Positions 1 to 10,028 of a DNA stretch of 64,000 nt are shown one piece after another. The translations under genes were made by a program, and so were the position numbers. Within the stretch, counting starts at the first letter, position 1, and each line of letters starts with the position of its first letter. The stretch comes from Amyloporia xantha (Eukaryota; Basidiomycota; Agaricomycetes; Polyporales; Adustoporiaceae): positions 284,739 through 348,738 of the forward strand of contig JAYKKR010000033.1 of the NCBI GenBank assembly GCA_036971615.1, read 5' to 3'. Below the pieces are notes generated by a model. The model saw only the letters and a program-made list of their open reading frames with translations. It did no database searches and was not told where the DNA came from.

Positions 1-1374
1 ACAAACTTTGTGTTCCTGACCAGGGACTTTGAATCCTTCTGGTTGCTCCATATATATCTCTTCGTCTAATTCGCCATATAAGAATGCTGTCTTTACATCC
101 ATAGCCTCTACCTCCCAATCATTAAGAGCAGCATGGGCAAGTAAGAATCTTATAGATTCAAAACGAGCGACAGGGGAGAATATTTCATCATAATCGATGC
201 CTTTGACCTGTTTAAAGCCTTTGGCTACAAGCCGAGCTTTATATCTACCACCAGGTTTAATAGTGTAAACCCAACGACAAGGTACTGTCTTACGTCCAGG
301 AGGTAAGTCGACTAACTCCCATGTACCATTCTCCATTTGAGAGTCTATCTCTTCCTGCATGGCGGCCTCCCACTGAGTCCGATCAGGGCGAGAGATCGCT
401 TCCTGATAAGATTGTGGAAAAGGTCCATACTGAGGATCGGCGTTGAGAATAAACTCTGATGGAAGATCTGAGATGAGATTCTCCATGACGTCAGGTAAAC
501 CACCTCCTTGATCAATGTCACGCTGTATAGCTGCAGGGTGACGATCACCATACGCATTGTCAGGCCGTGGTGGAGGTCTACCAGCGGTTGACCGAGTAGA
601 GCGTCTAGGTACAAATGGAGGAGGTTGTGGAACTGGAGGCTCATCTGGAGAAGGTGGACGAGGTGGAGGAGATGGGTTTCTAGGTGGTTCTGGTGGTGGT
701 CCCGGATGTGGAGGCAATTCAGCATCCGGTTCAGGCCTATTAGCATCATCATCACCAAGCGGCAGGGCCGGCTCTGGTGCTGGAGCTACAGGAACGGGCG
801 GCTCATGCGGTTGTTGGGCAGCGGGAATAGGATTCTCACTTTTGTTCGGAAAGGATCTCTCATTGAATACCGCATCACGCGATAAGACAATGGAGCGGCT
901 ATCTTTATCCCAGAATCGATACCCCTTTGATCCAGGTTCATAGCCGACGAACACCATAGGTTTAGCTCGAGCCGTGAGCTTATCCTGGCGTCGCTCCTTC
1001 TGAACATGTACATAGGCTAGGCATCCAAAGACTCTAAAGTACGACACATCTGGAACAGTACCATTCCATAATTCAATGGGAGTACGCCAATGTGCTCTGC
1101 AGAATGGCTGACGATTGTAAATATGAACGGCAGTTTCAACAGCAAGTTTCCAGAAGCCTGTGGATAAACCAGCATGATGACGCATAGCTTCTGCTTTTTC
1201 TACAATAGTTTGCTGCCAACGTTCTGCACGTCCATTCTGTTGTGGACTTTGTGGCATAGATGCCTCGCGCTCAATACCATTTTCATGTAAATATTGTGTG
1301 AACTCTTCACCCATAAATTCTCCTCCTCTGTCAGAGCGGAAACGCTTAAGTCGCGTAGAAAGCTGAGTTTCCCC
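1..1374 (-). CDS. Ty1/copia Pol, C-terminal part (integrase end and reverse transcriptase start), runs off the window
   Basis: This is the downstream part of the copia gag-pol frame, read right to left. Translation gives an integrase end with FRSDRGGEF, PQQNGRAER and LAYVH-type motifs, a proline-rich linker (about 560-780), then the start of reverse transcriptase (WVYTIKPGG, ARLVAKGF, DYDEIFSPVARFESIR, MDVKTAFLYGEL). I see no stop codon between 1374 and base 1. The frame joins exactly to the copia frame ending at 8268 once the gypsy element and one copy of its target duplication are removed. The catalytic YVDD block, RNase H and the 3' LTR lie outside the window. It would be a retrotransposon polyprotein acting in virus-like particles. 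Order and orientation are certain; activity of the whole element cannot be judged from here. Confidence 0.93.
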
Positions 1375-1379
1375 CCATG
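1375..1379. repeat. Target-site duplication, left copy (CCATG)
   Basis: CCATG directly precedes the left gypsy LTR and recurs as CCATG at 8263-8267 directly after the right LTR. Five base pairs is the usual size for Ty3/gypsy integrase. It fixes the insertion boundaries inside the copia integrase region. Confidence 0.95.
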
Positions 1380-1950
1380 TGTCGCGACTTAGAGTCAAGC
1401 GACAGGGGAAGAACAAACCTAAACGGCCGAGGGCGTTCGACTTAGGTCTTATCGAAGCGATGACGAGCTATGCTCAAGTCTAAGGCTAGGGACAAGATAA
1501 AATAAATGTAAGTAATGGTAAGTATGTACAGGCAAGCTTGGCTTACCTAGGGACAAGAGGTCGAAACTGAAGTCCCCAGGCAGAGGCGTACTACTTATAT
1601 ACTACAAGAGTTCAGGGCAGGCTATCTACATGGTCCGTGCGCAGGTGGTCTGTGCGCAGCCTGAGTAAGCAGGCTATGAGTCATAAGTGATGTCGTGAGC
1701 GGAGCCCGGCGGGGCCCGAGGTCGGCCGGCACCGTGCTTAAGTAAACGTCCGTAAAGGGAAGGCGGGACGGAGTCCATGGGAAGGGAACATGTGACCTGT
1801 AATGGTCGACGCGTCTAAGTCCATGAACAAGGAGCTTGCGATGTGTACAGTAGAATGGCCGTTCGAATAAGAGGGGAAAATAACGATGAGTAACAGGAGA
1901 AAATCGTCCGTATATAGAAAGGAAGAAACGCTCGATGTCAACTCGTGACA
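1380..1950 (-). repeat. Gypsy 3' LTR (571 bp)
   Basis: Matches 7689-8262 over its full length. The plus strand runs TGTCGCGACTTAG to ACTCGTGACA, giving TG...CA ends and an imperfect terminal inverted repeat. It differs from the other LTR at one G/A position (gggcccgagg against gggcccaagg) and by a 3-bp length change near 1830. Confidence 0.96.
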
Positions 1951-1963
1951 GTACCCCCCTCCT
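1951..1963 (-). other. Polypurine tract of the gypsy element
   Basis: On the minus strand AGGAGGGGGGTAC lies directly upstream of the 3' LTR, where plus-strand DNA synthesis of LTR retrotransposons is primed. It touches the last codon of pol. Confidence 0.85.
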
Positions 1964-4900
1964 AACGCCGCATGACCTCATGCGCGCTTCCTTTCCCCAT
2001 CTCCCAACCAGAACGGCAACGTGCTTCGGTCATTGCTTCAGGAAGTGGGCGAAACTGCAGGCCAGCAAAGATAGCGGCATTGAGTCGACGAGGCGCACTA
2101 GGGTGTCTACGATGGAAGATCTCGATGAGTTCTTTTGCGTTCGCAACGTTACGCGCTGGTTCCCAAGATGTATGGGACTCATCGTATCCTTTCCATTTGA
2201 CAAGGTACTGAAGCTGGCGGCGGAATATACGTGAATCTTTGATTCGCTCAACTTCGTACTCGTCTTCGCCTTCGACCTCAATAGGTGGCGGTTCGTCCGG
2301 TTCTCGACCCGGGATTTCACTACGCGTATGCTTGCTGAGCAAGGAGACGTGGAAGACCGGATGAACTGGCACCGACTTGGGCAACTTCAGTTCATAGTCT
2401 AAGTCACCGATCTTTCGTGTGACAGGGAAGGGACCAAGGCGTTTGGGACTTAGCTTCTTGCTCGGCTGTTTCAGCTTCAGATTACGAGCATCCAGCCACA
2501 CCTTGTCACCAGGTTCGAACCTCGGTGCCCCCTGCACATGCCTATCGTAGTATGTTTTCATACGCTCAGCAGCCAGCTCAAGCGCAGCGCGCGTGTCGTC
2601 CCGTACTTCTTGCAACAACTTCAACCTATCTTCCGCAGCGGGTACCTTCGACATGGGGTTCAAGCGGATTTGGAGATCGGGGTTATATGCCTGGTTCAAG
2701 AAGAAAGGGGAATAACCAGTTGCAGAGTGAACTCGATTGTTTAGTGCAAACTCTGCAAAAGGCAACTGCTTCGCCCAATCATCCTGTCGATGGCTGACAT
2801 AAGCCCTAAGATACTGCTCGATCTCCTGATTCCACCGCTCCGTCTGCCCGTCTGTCTGCGGGTGAAAGGCAGTTGACATGGCTGGTTCGATATTCATCCC
2901 TTTGTAGATCGCATGCAGATACTTTGACGCGAATTGGGGACCTCGGTCTGATATGACCTTGGCCGGGGCCCCATGATGTGAGAAGACATCGCGTATATAA
3001 AGTTCCGCGGCACCTTCGGCAGTCAGAGTCTCATGACATGCCGAGAAATGTACCATTTTGGTGAAGCGATCTGCAGTGACCAGGATTGAATCGAACCCAT
3101 CGGACTTGGGGAGACCCACGATCATATCGGTGGTAATAACCTGCCAAGGGCGCTCCGGAATCTCATTCGGTTTGAGCGGTCCTCGTGGTTTAGCGGGGAA
3201 TGTCTTGGTACGGTTGCACGTGTCGCAGGTGCTTACGTACTCATTGACAAACTTGGACATTCCCGGCCACCAATAGTTTCGTGATACTAACTCGAGGGTC
3301 TTGGCTCGTCCAGGGTGACCGGCTGCAGGTGCGTCGTGGTGGATTTTGACAATATCCCGCCGAAGTTCTGCATTCTTTGGGACGTAAACGCACCCTCGAA
3401 ACAGCAGAAGCCCTTGCTCGGCATTCCACTCGGTGAAGTCACGCTGTAGCCGGGGCGGGCCTAGATTCTGAATCTTTTCTAGGGCATCCGCCACCTCCCG
3501 ATCCTTGTCCGAACATTCTCGAATTCGCTTCAGCAGCGATCGATCTGCCACAACTGCCGCATGCCCACGCTGCGTGGAGGAAATGCGGAACTGTTCCGGT
3601 TTCAGGACAATCTGATCCACGTTATCATCATCATCTCCAACCTGTAGGTCTGGGCGACGAGACAAGGCGTCAGCCTTTCCATTCGACTTGTCCGACTTGT
3701 GAGTGATAGTGAAATCGAAGCGGGACAGATATAGAGCCCATCTCGCTTGTCGTCGCGTCAGATGCTGAGCTGTGCGCCAATACTCGAGGTTCTTATGATC
3801 CGAAAGGATCTCGAACGTGTTAGGACAACCCTCGAGGTAGTGACGCCAGTCCTCCAAAGCTTCGATTATCGCTAACATCTCCTTGTCGTAGATCTCGTAA
3901 TTACGCTGGGCAGAATCCATACCCCGAGATCGGTAAGCCACCGGATGCCACTTGCCATCCTCCTGCTTTTGCGAAAGTACGCCACCGGTTGCGTACCCAG
4001 AGGCATCCACCTCTAGCCGCGTTTCCCGGTTTTGGTCATACAGTGCTAAGACAGGTGTGGTGCTAAAGCAGCGTTTCAGCTCCTCGAACGCAGACTGCTC
4101 TTCCTCACCCCACTGCCAGGGTACGTTCCCAGTTAGACGATCAAGGGGTTGCGTAATCTTTGCAAAATCTTTGATGAAGCGACGATAGAAGTTGGCAAAC
4201 CCTCGAAACTTTTGGATGTCTTTAACATTCCGAGGGGTGGGCCACTCCATGACTCCGCGGATCTTTGCAGGATCCATCGCCACTTCACCATTCCCTACGA
4301 TCATGCCTAAATAGTCTGTTCTAGGAACGTCCCATTCGCACTTCTCCGGTTTCAGGAAGAGATCGTTTTCCTGAAGGCGACGTAATACCTCACGGGTGAC
4401 TTTCTCATGCTCCAGCTTGTCTGTAGAGAAGATGAGAATGTCATCGAGATAGACCGTGAGTTTTCCTTCTGCAATGAGATCTCCGAAGATGTCATTCATC
4501 ATTGCTTGGAAGGTCGCCGGAGAATTGGTGAGACCGAAGAACATAACCGATGGTTCGTACAACCCTCGATTAGTTACAAACGCAGCCTTCCATTCGTCTC
4601 CGAGTTTGATCCGTACGTTATTATACCCCCATCAGATGTCGAACTTTGTAAAGATCGAGGCACCTTTGAGTTTGTCGACAAGTTCGGAGATCAATGGCAG
4701 CGGGTAGCGATTTTTGATCGTGATCTCGTTAAGCCGTCGGTAGTCCTGTACGGGTCGAAGTGATCCATCCTTCTTTTTGATGAAGAAGAAGGGAGAGGAT
4801 ATAGGCGACTTCGATTCCCGTATATAACCTTTGGCTAGCTGCTCCTTGAGGAACTTGTCTAACTCGTCTTGTTCGTTGTGCGACAGCGGGTATACCCTTG

Positions 4901-5807
4901 AATGGAACGTTTTTGCATCAGGAATCAGCTCTATAGCATGATCATAAGGTTTATGTTCCGGAAGTCGTTCCGAGGCTTCTTTGGAGAAGACTTTCAAGAA
5001 CTCGTGAAACTTTTCCGGCACCATTTCCTCGACGCTTTTGACTTCTCGCTTCTTGTACTCTTCTTCAGCAAGGACTTGTGAGTAGGTATGTCCTGCTGCA
5101 ACATACAGTTGTGGAGCACCAGGGAGGTTGACACCACGCTCCCAGGCTTCAAGAAGGTCGTCTTCGTCCCATTCGACCGTTGGATCCAACTCTGGTTCCT
5201 CCTCAGGTGATACCTTACTACGTATCTTGCCCTTGGTTGACCATTTGGCTTTCCGCAAACGTTTCTGCGCCGTGGGCCTGTCCCCCGTATCACGCGTAGA
5301 CGCTGCTTGTTCCGTCTGGCCAACCTTTCGGGCTTGACACGCCTCAGGGCACCTATCCAGTTTGAACGAGCCACTCTCCCAATCAATATCAGGGTTATGC
5401 TCGCGAAGCCAATCGAGCCCGATTATAACGTCTTCAGGCCCGATGTCTGTTACCGTAAATACCATCTTCTCAATATGGTCTCCTATCTGCATCTGTAGCA
5501 CAGCTACGTCCGTGATGCTTCCGTTTTTGTTGAGCGATCCATCAATGTTATATAGTGGAATGGGGCGCCCCAACTTCCGTGTTCGTACGTTGTTCTCTTT
5601 TACGAACCGCTCGTGAATAAACTTCGTGGTGGCACCGCTGTCCACCATGGCAATTACGTCTTTCTGCCGTTTTTCGCCGATTATCCGTACTGGAATATGA
5701 AAATGCTGCGAACCATGATCTATTTCATATACGTTTGCAGATTGTAGTACAGAAAATCGATTCGAGGAGGGCCCAGCGCGCACGGCAGCGAGCGTGGACC
5801 GGATCAA
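1962..5807 (-). pseudogene. Gypsy pol: PR-RT-RNaseH-INT-chromodomain, one premature stop
   Basis: Single frame, about 1280 codons. Seen in order: aspartic protease (VDSGATTKF), reverse transcriptase (RPVQDYRRLNEIT, GLTNSPATFQ, YLDDILIFS), RNase H (LEVDASGYATGGVLSQ, SDHKNLEYW), integrase HHCC zinc region (HHDAPAAGHPG ... CDTC), integrase core (TTDMIVGLP, ISDRGPQFAS, HPQTDGQTE) and a C-terminal chromodomain (YLVKWKGY, SWEPARN). The frame is broken once by TGA at 4634-4632, just after KFDI in RT, where relatives have Arg; CGA to TGA is a single C-to-T change. The next 23 codons and everything downstream stay in the same frame. Pol starts in the -1 frame relative to gag and overlaps the gag stop (TTGA), so a frameshift or re-initiation would be needed. 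The chromodomain is thought to direct insertion to heterochromatin in this family. Confidence 0.95.
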
Positions 5808-7315
5808 AAACGCTCCTCTTTCATCGCGCGATACTGTCCCAGTTCCTCCCGCATGGACTTCACCTCATTGGCCAACGCAGACACAGACGCTAACATAGCC
5901 GAGAGATCTCCCGGTGTCTGCTGCACAACTTGTGCCTGTTCGGGCTGAGCGCTTGGCGTTGCTGCGCTTGCAGCAACCGTAGCTCGCACACCCTGGCGCG
6001 GAGTGTAAGGTTTGTCCTTACAGGTAGGACAGTCCTTCCGACGATACCCCGGTTTCCCGCAACCGTAACAGGAGCCGTTAAACCTTCCATCACCAACAGC
6101 CGCGATAGTAGAAGAAGAAGCGGCGGTCTGTTGGCGACCCTGTGACGTACGAGCCCCACCACGAGCGAACATATTGAGATCCGGACGGCGCGCGCGGCTT
6201 ATGTCGAGGATTTGTTCTACTGCGAGGACTCGTTTTTCTGCGCTAACCCAGTCATCGAAGGGCTCGAGCTCGATTTTGCGGTAGATGCGCGAGGGGATGC
6301 CGCTAAGGTACTTGTCACGGAGTTCCAGCTTTCCGTAGCCAGAACGGTCCGCCGGACCCTTGAATTGAGCGGAGAACTGTGCGGCAGTTCTCGAGTCGCG
6401 CAAGTTACGAGCGCAGACTTTGGTTAGCTCGACTTGTGCAGCGGCTGCATCGTCGAGATGTCCGAAGCGAGCGGTGAAGGCGTCGGTGAAGGCCTTACGT
6501 GTGGCGAAAGGGGTTCGGCCAGCTACGTAGTCTGCCAGGAAAGGAGTGCCCCATTCGCGGGCTTTTCCGTCGAGAAGACTGATCGCGACCTGGACCTGTA
6601 GCTTGACGGAAGCTAGATCCGTATTGTAGTCGAGATACTCCGAGAGTTGGGCGAGATACCGTTTACATTCCACAACGCTCTCGCCATCGTAGCGTTGGGG
6701 AAGGAGAAGCTTCGCAATGCCTTTGTCTACGGCCATTACCGTCGCGGGGGAGGTCGTAGTTTGCTGCGAGGGCGGAGGCGGTGGTTGTTGCTGCGAAGCG
6801 GTCGTGTGACGCGGGGTAGGACGGGTGGTTTGACGGCCGCGCGGTGCCGACGATGGGGCGGCGGTGACGGGCTGAGATACGACAGGGACTGTCGGAGGGG
6901 GTGTCGGTTGCGTAGACTCGGACTGCGCGGCTCCTCTTTGGGTTCCCGCAGGGGGATTCGCTCGCGAGACAGGGGGAGATGGGAGATGGGAGACTCCTCC
7001 TTCTTGACTTTGGCTGCGGCTAACGCTGCCGCCAGGTCGAGGAATAGATGAGCCAGGGGTGGCAGGTCGAGAGGGAGCGGGGGTGGTGTGACGTGAGAGT
7101 GAAGCGTGCTCGCTCCTGGGTCCTGCGGGGTGTTGGACACGCCGGATAGGAACAAATCGATTATTCGGGGAAGGCTCAGTGATGGAGCGCGGGGTTCGAT
7201 TAGGACACGGTTGTCGGGGGCAGTCGAACCAGTTGTTTTCCTCGAAGTAACAGTCGGTTTGGTCCTGGGTGTCGAAGGCGTGAACGAGTCCGTGACAATG
7301 GAGTTCTTCTGCCAC
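5804..7315 (-). CDS. Gypsy Gag-like protein with an altered zinc knuckle
   Basis: Open frame of about 500 codons before pol. The N-terminal half is rich in Pro, Ser, Thr and Gln. A structural Gag region follows (LLLPQRYDGESV ... FTARFGHLDD), then one zinc knuckle, CYGCGKPGYRRKDC, and a C-terminal coiled-coil-like tail. The knuckle has Tyr where CX2CX4HX4C needs His (TAT for CAT), so RNA binding may be impaired. The frame has no ATG at its beginning: it opens after a TAG at about 7361 and the listed first codon is GTG. Either translation enters from the leader frame at 7200-7520 (by splicing or frameshift) or the start has been lost. In life it would form the particle shell. Confidence 0.82.
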   Translation of the reverse strand: MAEELHCHGLVHAFDTQDQTDCYFEENNWFDCPRQPCPNRTPRSITEPSPNNRFVPIRRVQHPAGPRSEHASLSRHTTPAPSRPATPGSSIPRPGGSVSRSQSQEGGVSHLPSPPVSRANPPAGTQRGAAQSESTQPTPPPTVPVVSQPVTAAPSSAPRGRQTTRPTPRHTTASQQQPPPPPSQQTTTSPATVMAVDKGIAKLLLPQRYDGESVVECKRYLAQLSEYLDYNTDLASVKLQVQVAISLLDGKAREWGTPFLADYVAGRTPFATRKAFTDAFTARFGHLDDAAAAQVELTKVCARNLRDSRTAAQFSAQFKGPADRSGYGKLELRDKYLSGIPSRIYRKIELEPFDDWVSAEKRVLAVEQILDISRARRPDLNMFARGGARTSQGRQQTAASSSTIAAVGDGRFNGSCYGCGKPGYRRKDCPTCKDKPYTPRQGVRATVAASAATPSAQPEQAQVVQQTPGDLSAMLASVSALANEVKSMREELGQYRAMKEERF

Positions 7316-7520
7316 GATGGAGGGAGGAAGGGGAGGTGCGCGTACGTAAAGAAGACCGTTTGACTACGTATCTACGGCGCCCAAGAGAACCCCGAGTGGT
7401 TCGCAATTCACGTGGGACCCAGTACAGCCTTTGATTATTTCGCTGCAGGAATCTAGACCACGCGTTGGTCAACCCAACAAGAGACGCCCACTGAAGTGCA
7501 GTCTCTGAAAGCTCGTTCCA
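7200..7520 (-). other. Gypsy leader reading frame with ALQWA motif
   Basis: Open frame between the primer site and gag, entered after CGTAG at 7523-7521. It reads WNELSETALQWASL and then RFLQRNNQR, in a different frame from gag. The same segment, alignable codon by codon with one 3-nt length change, occurs in the leader of the copia element at 10616-10843 (NSWESALQWAALRG, then RNSQRR). Possible explanations are a leader exon joined to gag by splicing or a shared captured segment. No named domain was recognised. Confidence 0.5.
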
Positions 7521-7675
7521 CTACGAGGTGGCGATGTGTCTACGTGCGGGGGATGGCGTCACGAGCACCGAGTTCCCGACTTGTATCGTAACGGTAATCG
7601 AAGTATAGTAAAGGTGCGCACCACCCAACCTATGGAAAGGGATTTTGGAAAGTGTGAACGCCGGCGGCGATGGGG

Positions 7676-7686
7676 AGTTTCGACCT
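7676..7686 (-). promoter_or_regulatory. Self-primer binding site of the gypsy element
   Basis: In element orientation this is AGGTCGAAACT, two bases inside the 5' LTR. It is a perfect 11-nt complement of AGTTTCGACCT at 7877-7867, at the expected transcript start. No TGG for a tRNA CCA end is present at the LTR edge. This matches the self-priming design known for Tf1 and its relatives, where the first bases of the RNA fold onto the primer site. Confidence 0.78.
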
Positions 7687-7866
7687 AATGTCGCGACTTA
7701 GAGTCAAGCGACAGGGGAAGAACAAACCTAAACGGCCGAGGGCGTTCGACTTAGGTCTTATCGAAGCGATGACGAGCTATGCTCAAGTCTAAGGCTAGGG
7801 ACAAGATAAAATAAATGTAAGTAATGGTAAGTATGTACAGGCAAGCTTGGCTTACCTAGGGACAAG

Positions 7867-7877
7867 AGGTCGAAACT
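7867..7877 (-). promoter_or_regulatory. Predicted transcript start and self-primer of the gypsy element
   Basis: AGTTTCGACCT on the minus strand begins about 33 nt after the start of TATATAA (7910-7904), the normal distance to a transcription start. It pairs perfectly over 11 nt with the primer site at 7676-7686. The same sequence is present in the 3' LTR at 1557-1567. Confidence 0.72.
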
Positions 7878-7903
7878 GAAGTCCCCAGGCAGAGGCGTAC
7901 TAC

Positions 7904-7910
7904 TTATATA
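7904..7910 (-). promoter_or_regulatory. TATA box in the gypsy 5' LTR
   Basis: TATATAAGT on the minus strand, about 30 nt before the predicted RNA start. The same motif is found in the 3' LTR. Confidence 0.7.
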
Positions 7911-8262
7911 CTACAAGAGTTCAGGGCAGGCTATCTACATGGTCCGTGCGCAGGTGGTCTGTGCGCAGCCTGAGTAAGCAGGCTATGAGTCATAAGTGAT
8001 GTCGTGAGCGGAGCCCGGCGGGGCCCAAGGTCGGCCGGCACCGTGCTTAAGTAAACGTCCGTAAAGGGAAGGCGGGACGGAGTCCATGGGAAGGGAACAT
8101 GTGACCTGTAATGGTCGACGCGTCTAAGTCCATGAACAAGGACTCCCTTGCGATGTGTACAGTAGAATGGCCGTTCGAATAAGAGGGGAAAATAACGATG
8201 AGTAACAGGAGAAAATCGTCCGTATATAGAAAGGAAGAAACGCTCGATGTCAACTCGTGACA

Positions 8263-8267
8263 CCATG
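8263..8267. repeat. Target-site duplication, right copy (CCATG)
   Basis: Second copy of the 5-bp duplication made by the gypsy insertion; partner at 1375-1379. Confidence 0.95.
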
Positions 8268-10023
8268 CTCGATAACTTTTAAAGCAGGTGAGAGCATCAG
8301 ATTTCCGCTTAAGGTAATACATGACACCAAATGAGGAGAAATCGTCGAGAAATGTGACGCAATATTTGAAACCATCAATAGACAGAGATGGCATCTCGAC
8401 GAGGTCTGAGTGAATAAGTTCCAATGATTTAGAAGCGCGAGTAGAAGAGAGTGGGAACGGTTGTCTGTGGGACTTGCCAAGCGCACAACCAGCACAAGGA
8501 TCAGACTTTGGTGCTGAAGAAAGACTATCTGGTGCGCCATTAACATGATTAGGCAATTGACGAATTGTGTTACGTCCCGCATGACCAAACCGTTGATGCC
8601 ACAAGTCATAGTCAGCTTCCACAGATTGCAGAGTCTGAGGCCGGGTGTTTGGATGAAACACTTTGGTTTCAAGCCAATAGAAACCTGAACCATCATGGCT
8701 TGATCGCGCAGTGAGGATTAGGTTCTCACCCGGTTTGGAGCCTGCCCAAAAATTCATAGTGTCCCCATGGGCACTATAGCAGCCTCCTTGGTCAATAATG
8801 GTACGTGGAGCAAAGAAACGATGAGACGCTTCAGGAATATAAAGGACAGATTTAAGAGTCAGGTTGACAATGATTCCGTCACTATTCTGATGTCGCAGAA
8901 GAACTATTCCAACGCCTTTGATATCTATGGTCTTATCTGCGCCGGCTAAGTGCGCATGACCAGGTACTGGAAATTCATGATAGTGATCAAAATCTTCAAA
9001 GACGTTTGTGACATGTGAAGTACAACCTGAGTCGACCATCCATCTTGCGATCTCATCTCCCACATGGTACAGGGAAAGGTTAATTGATTTGGACGAAGAA
9101 GATGCTACCGTTACATCTGGTACAGATTCTATAAGAAGATTGTTAACTTTTGCACCAGAATTCTGTCCCTGTCCTTGTGAAGCTCCAGTATTTCCATTAT
9201 TTTGACCGTGATTCTGTCCACTTCCCTTATTATTTCCACCTTGATTACCGCCTTGCTTGCCCTTGCCTTTGCCCTGCTTATTCCCCTTTTGAGGTGGCTT
9301 TCCATCAGGCCAATGGTTCTCAGTCGAATGATTAGTCTTCCCGCAGATATTACATTTCTTTGGGAGACGAGTAGTCGACGAGACGCGAGAGACATTAGCA
9401 TTTTTAGAGGCCTGACGTCTAGCTTCTTCCTCAATAATTTTGGGGATGACATCTGCTGGTTTAAGTGTAGAAAGGTCTGTAACTGTAGCCAGCAGAGTCA
9501 AAGCAATGGTCTGATAAGAATTGGGCAAGGCATTGACAATAATGAGGGCAGCAAATTGATCTGAGATGGCAATCCCAGCATCAACGGTACGACTACGAAT
9601 TTCCTCAAGTGCTGTTATCTGAGGGCGAAGAGGTTGGGCATCGTCAAAGCGAGTATTGAATAATTGTTGAAAGTAGACGAATGCACCAACAGCACCAGGC
9701 TTGGCATACTGATCTTTAATTGCTTTCCACGCTGCAGCAGCAGTGGTAGTATTGCCAATGAGGAATTGTAGCGAGGAGGAAATATAGATGGTCATCAAAC
9801 CAAGTGCCTTGTCATTTTTCTCATCCCAAGCAGCCTGGATTGTAGGGAGGTCTTCTCCAGCAGCTGCAGCAGTAGGACGAGGAAGAGGTGTGCCTGAATT
9901 CCCTTCAACAATGTTCCAGGAACCAGACCATCTAAAAACACCTCGCATGGCGTTAGACCAGGCAATATAGTTTGTACCATCAAAAATGGGAATGGTGGAG
10001 GTAGGAATCTTGGAGGGATCCAT
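8268..10023 (-). CDS. Ty1/copia Gag-protease-integrase (N-terminal part of the polyprotein)
   Basis: Starts at ATG 10023 (MDPSKIPTST). The Gag region contains FDGTNYIAWSNAMRGVF and a knuckle CNICGKTNHSTENH, in which the last ligand is His instead of the usual Cys. A Gly/Asn/Gln-rich stretch follows, then protease (RWMVDSGCTSHVT), the pre-integrase region (YDLWHQRFGHAG ... CAGCALGKSHRQPF) and the integrase core start (HSDLVEMP, FLDDFSSFG). At 8268 the frame reaches the gypsy insertion (SYRAW) and resumes in frame at 1374. Gag makes the particle, protease cuts the polyprotein and integrase inserts the cDNA. A 5-nt gap separates it from an upstream open frame. Confidence 0.94.
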
Positions 10024-10028
10024 GGCGA

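Larger units (their letters stand above)
1380..8262 (-). mobile_element. Ty3/gypsy chromovirus inserted in a copia element
   Basis: Complete 6.9-kb element on the minus strand: 5' LTR (7689-8262), primer site, leader, gag, pol, polypurine tract, 3' LTR (1380-1950). Pol order is protease, reverse transcriptase, RNase H, integrase, chromodomain, which is the chromovirus layout. The LTRs begin TGTCACGAG in element orientation and end CGCGACA. They differ by one transition and one short indel/substitution patch (571 against 574 bp), so the insertion is young. The primer site is complementary to the predicted transcript start rather than to a tRNA, as in the Tf1/sushi group. Pol carries one in-frame stop, so this copy could move only with help from another copy. 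Confidence 0.96.
7689..8262 (-). repeat. Gypsy 5' LTR (574 bp)
   Basis: Right-hand LTR, which is the 5' one because the element lies on the minus strand. Nearly identical to 1380-1950. It carries the promoter (TATA at 7910-7904) and the self-primer sequence. Confidence 0.96.

Noticed and set aside
7481..7505. Perfect 5-bp stem with inner CACT/AGTG hairpin shared by both retrotransposon leaders, considered as an RNA element
   Set aside because: The shared similarity extends in codon register well outside the stem, and the outer stem is imperfect in copia (10726-10750), so a peptide explanation is simpler.
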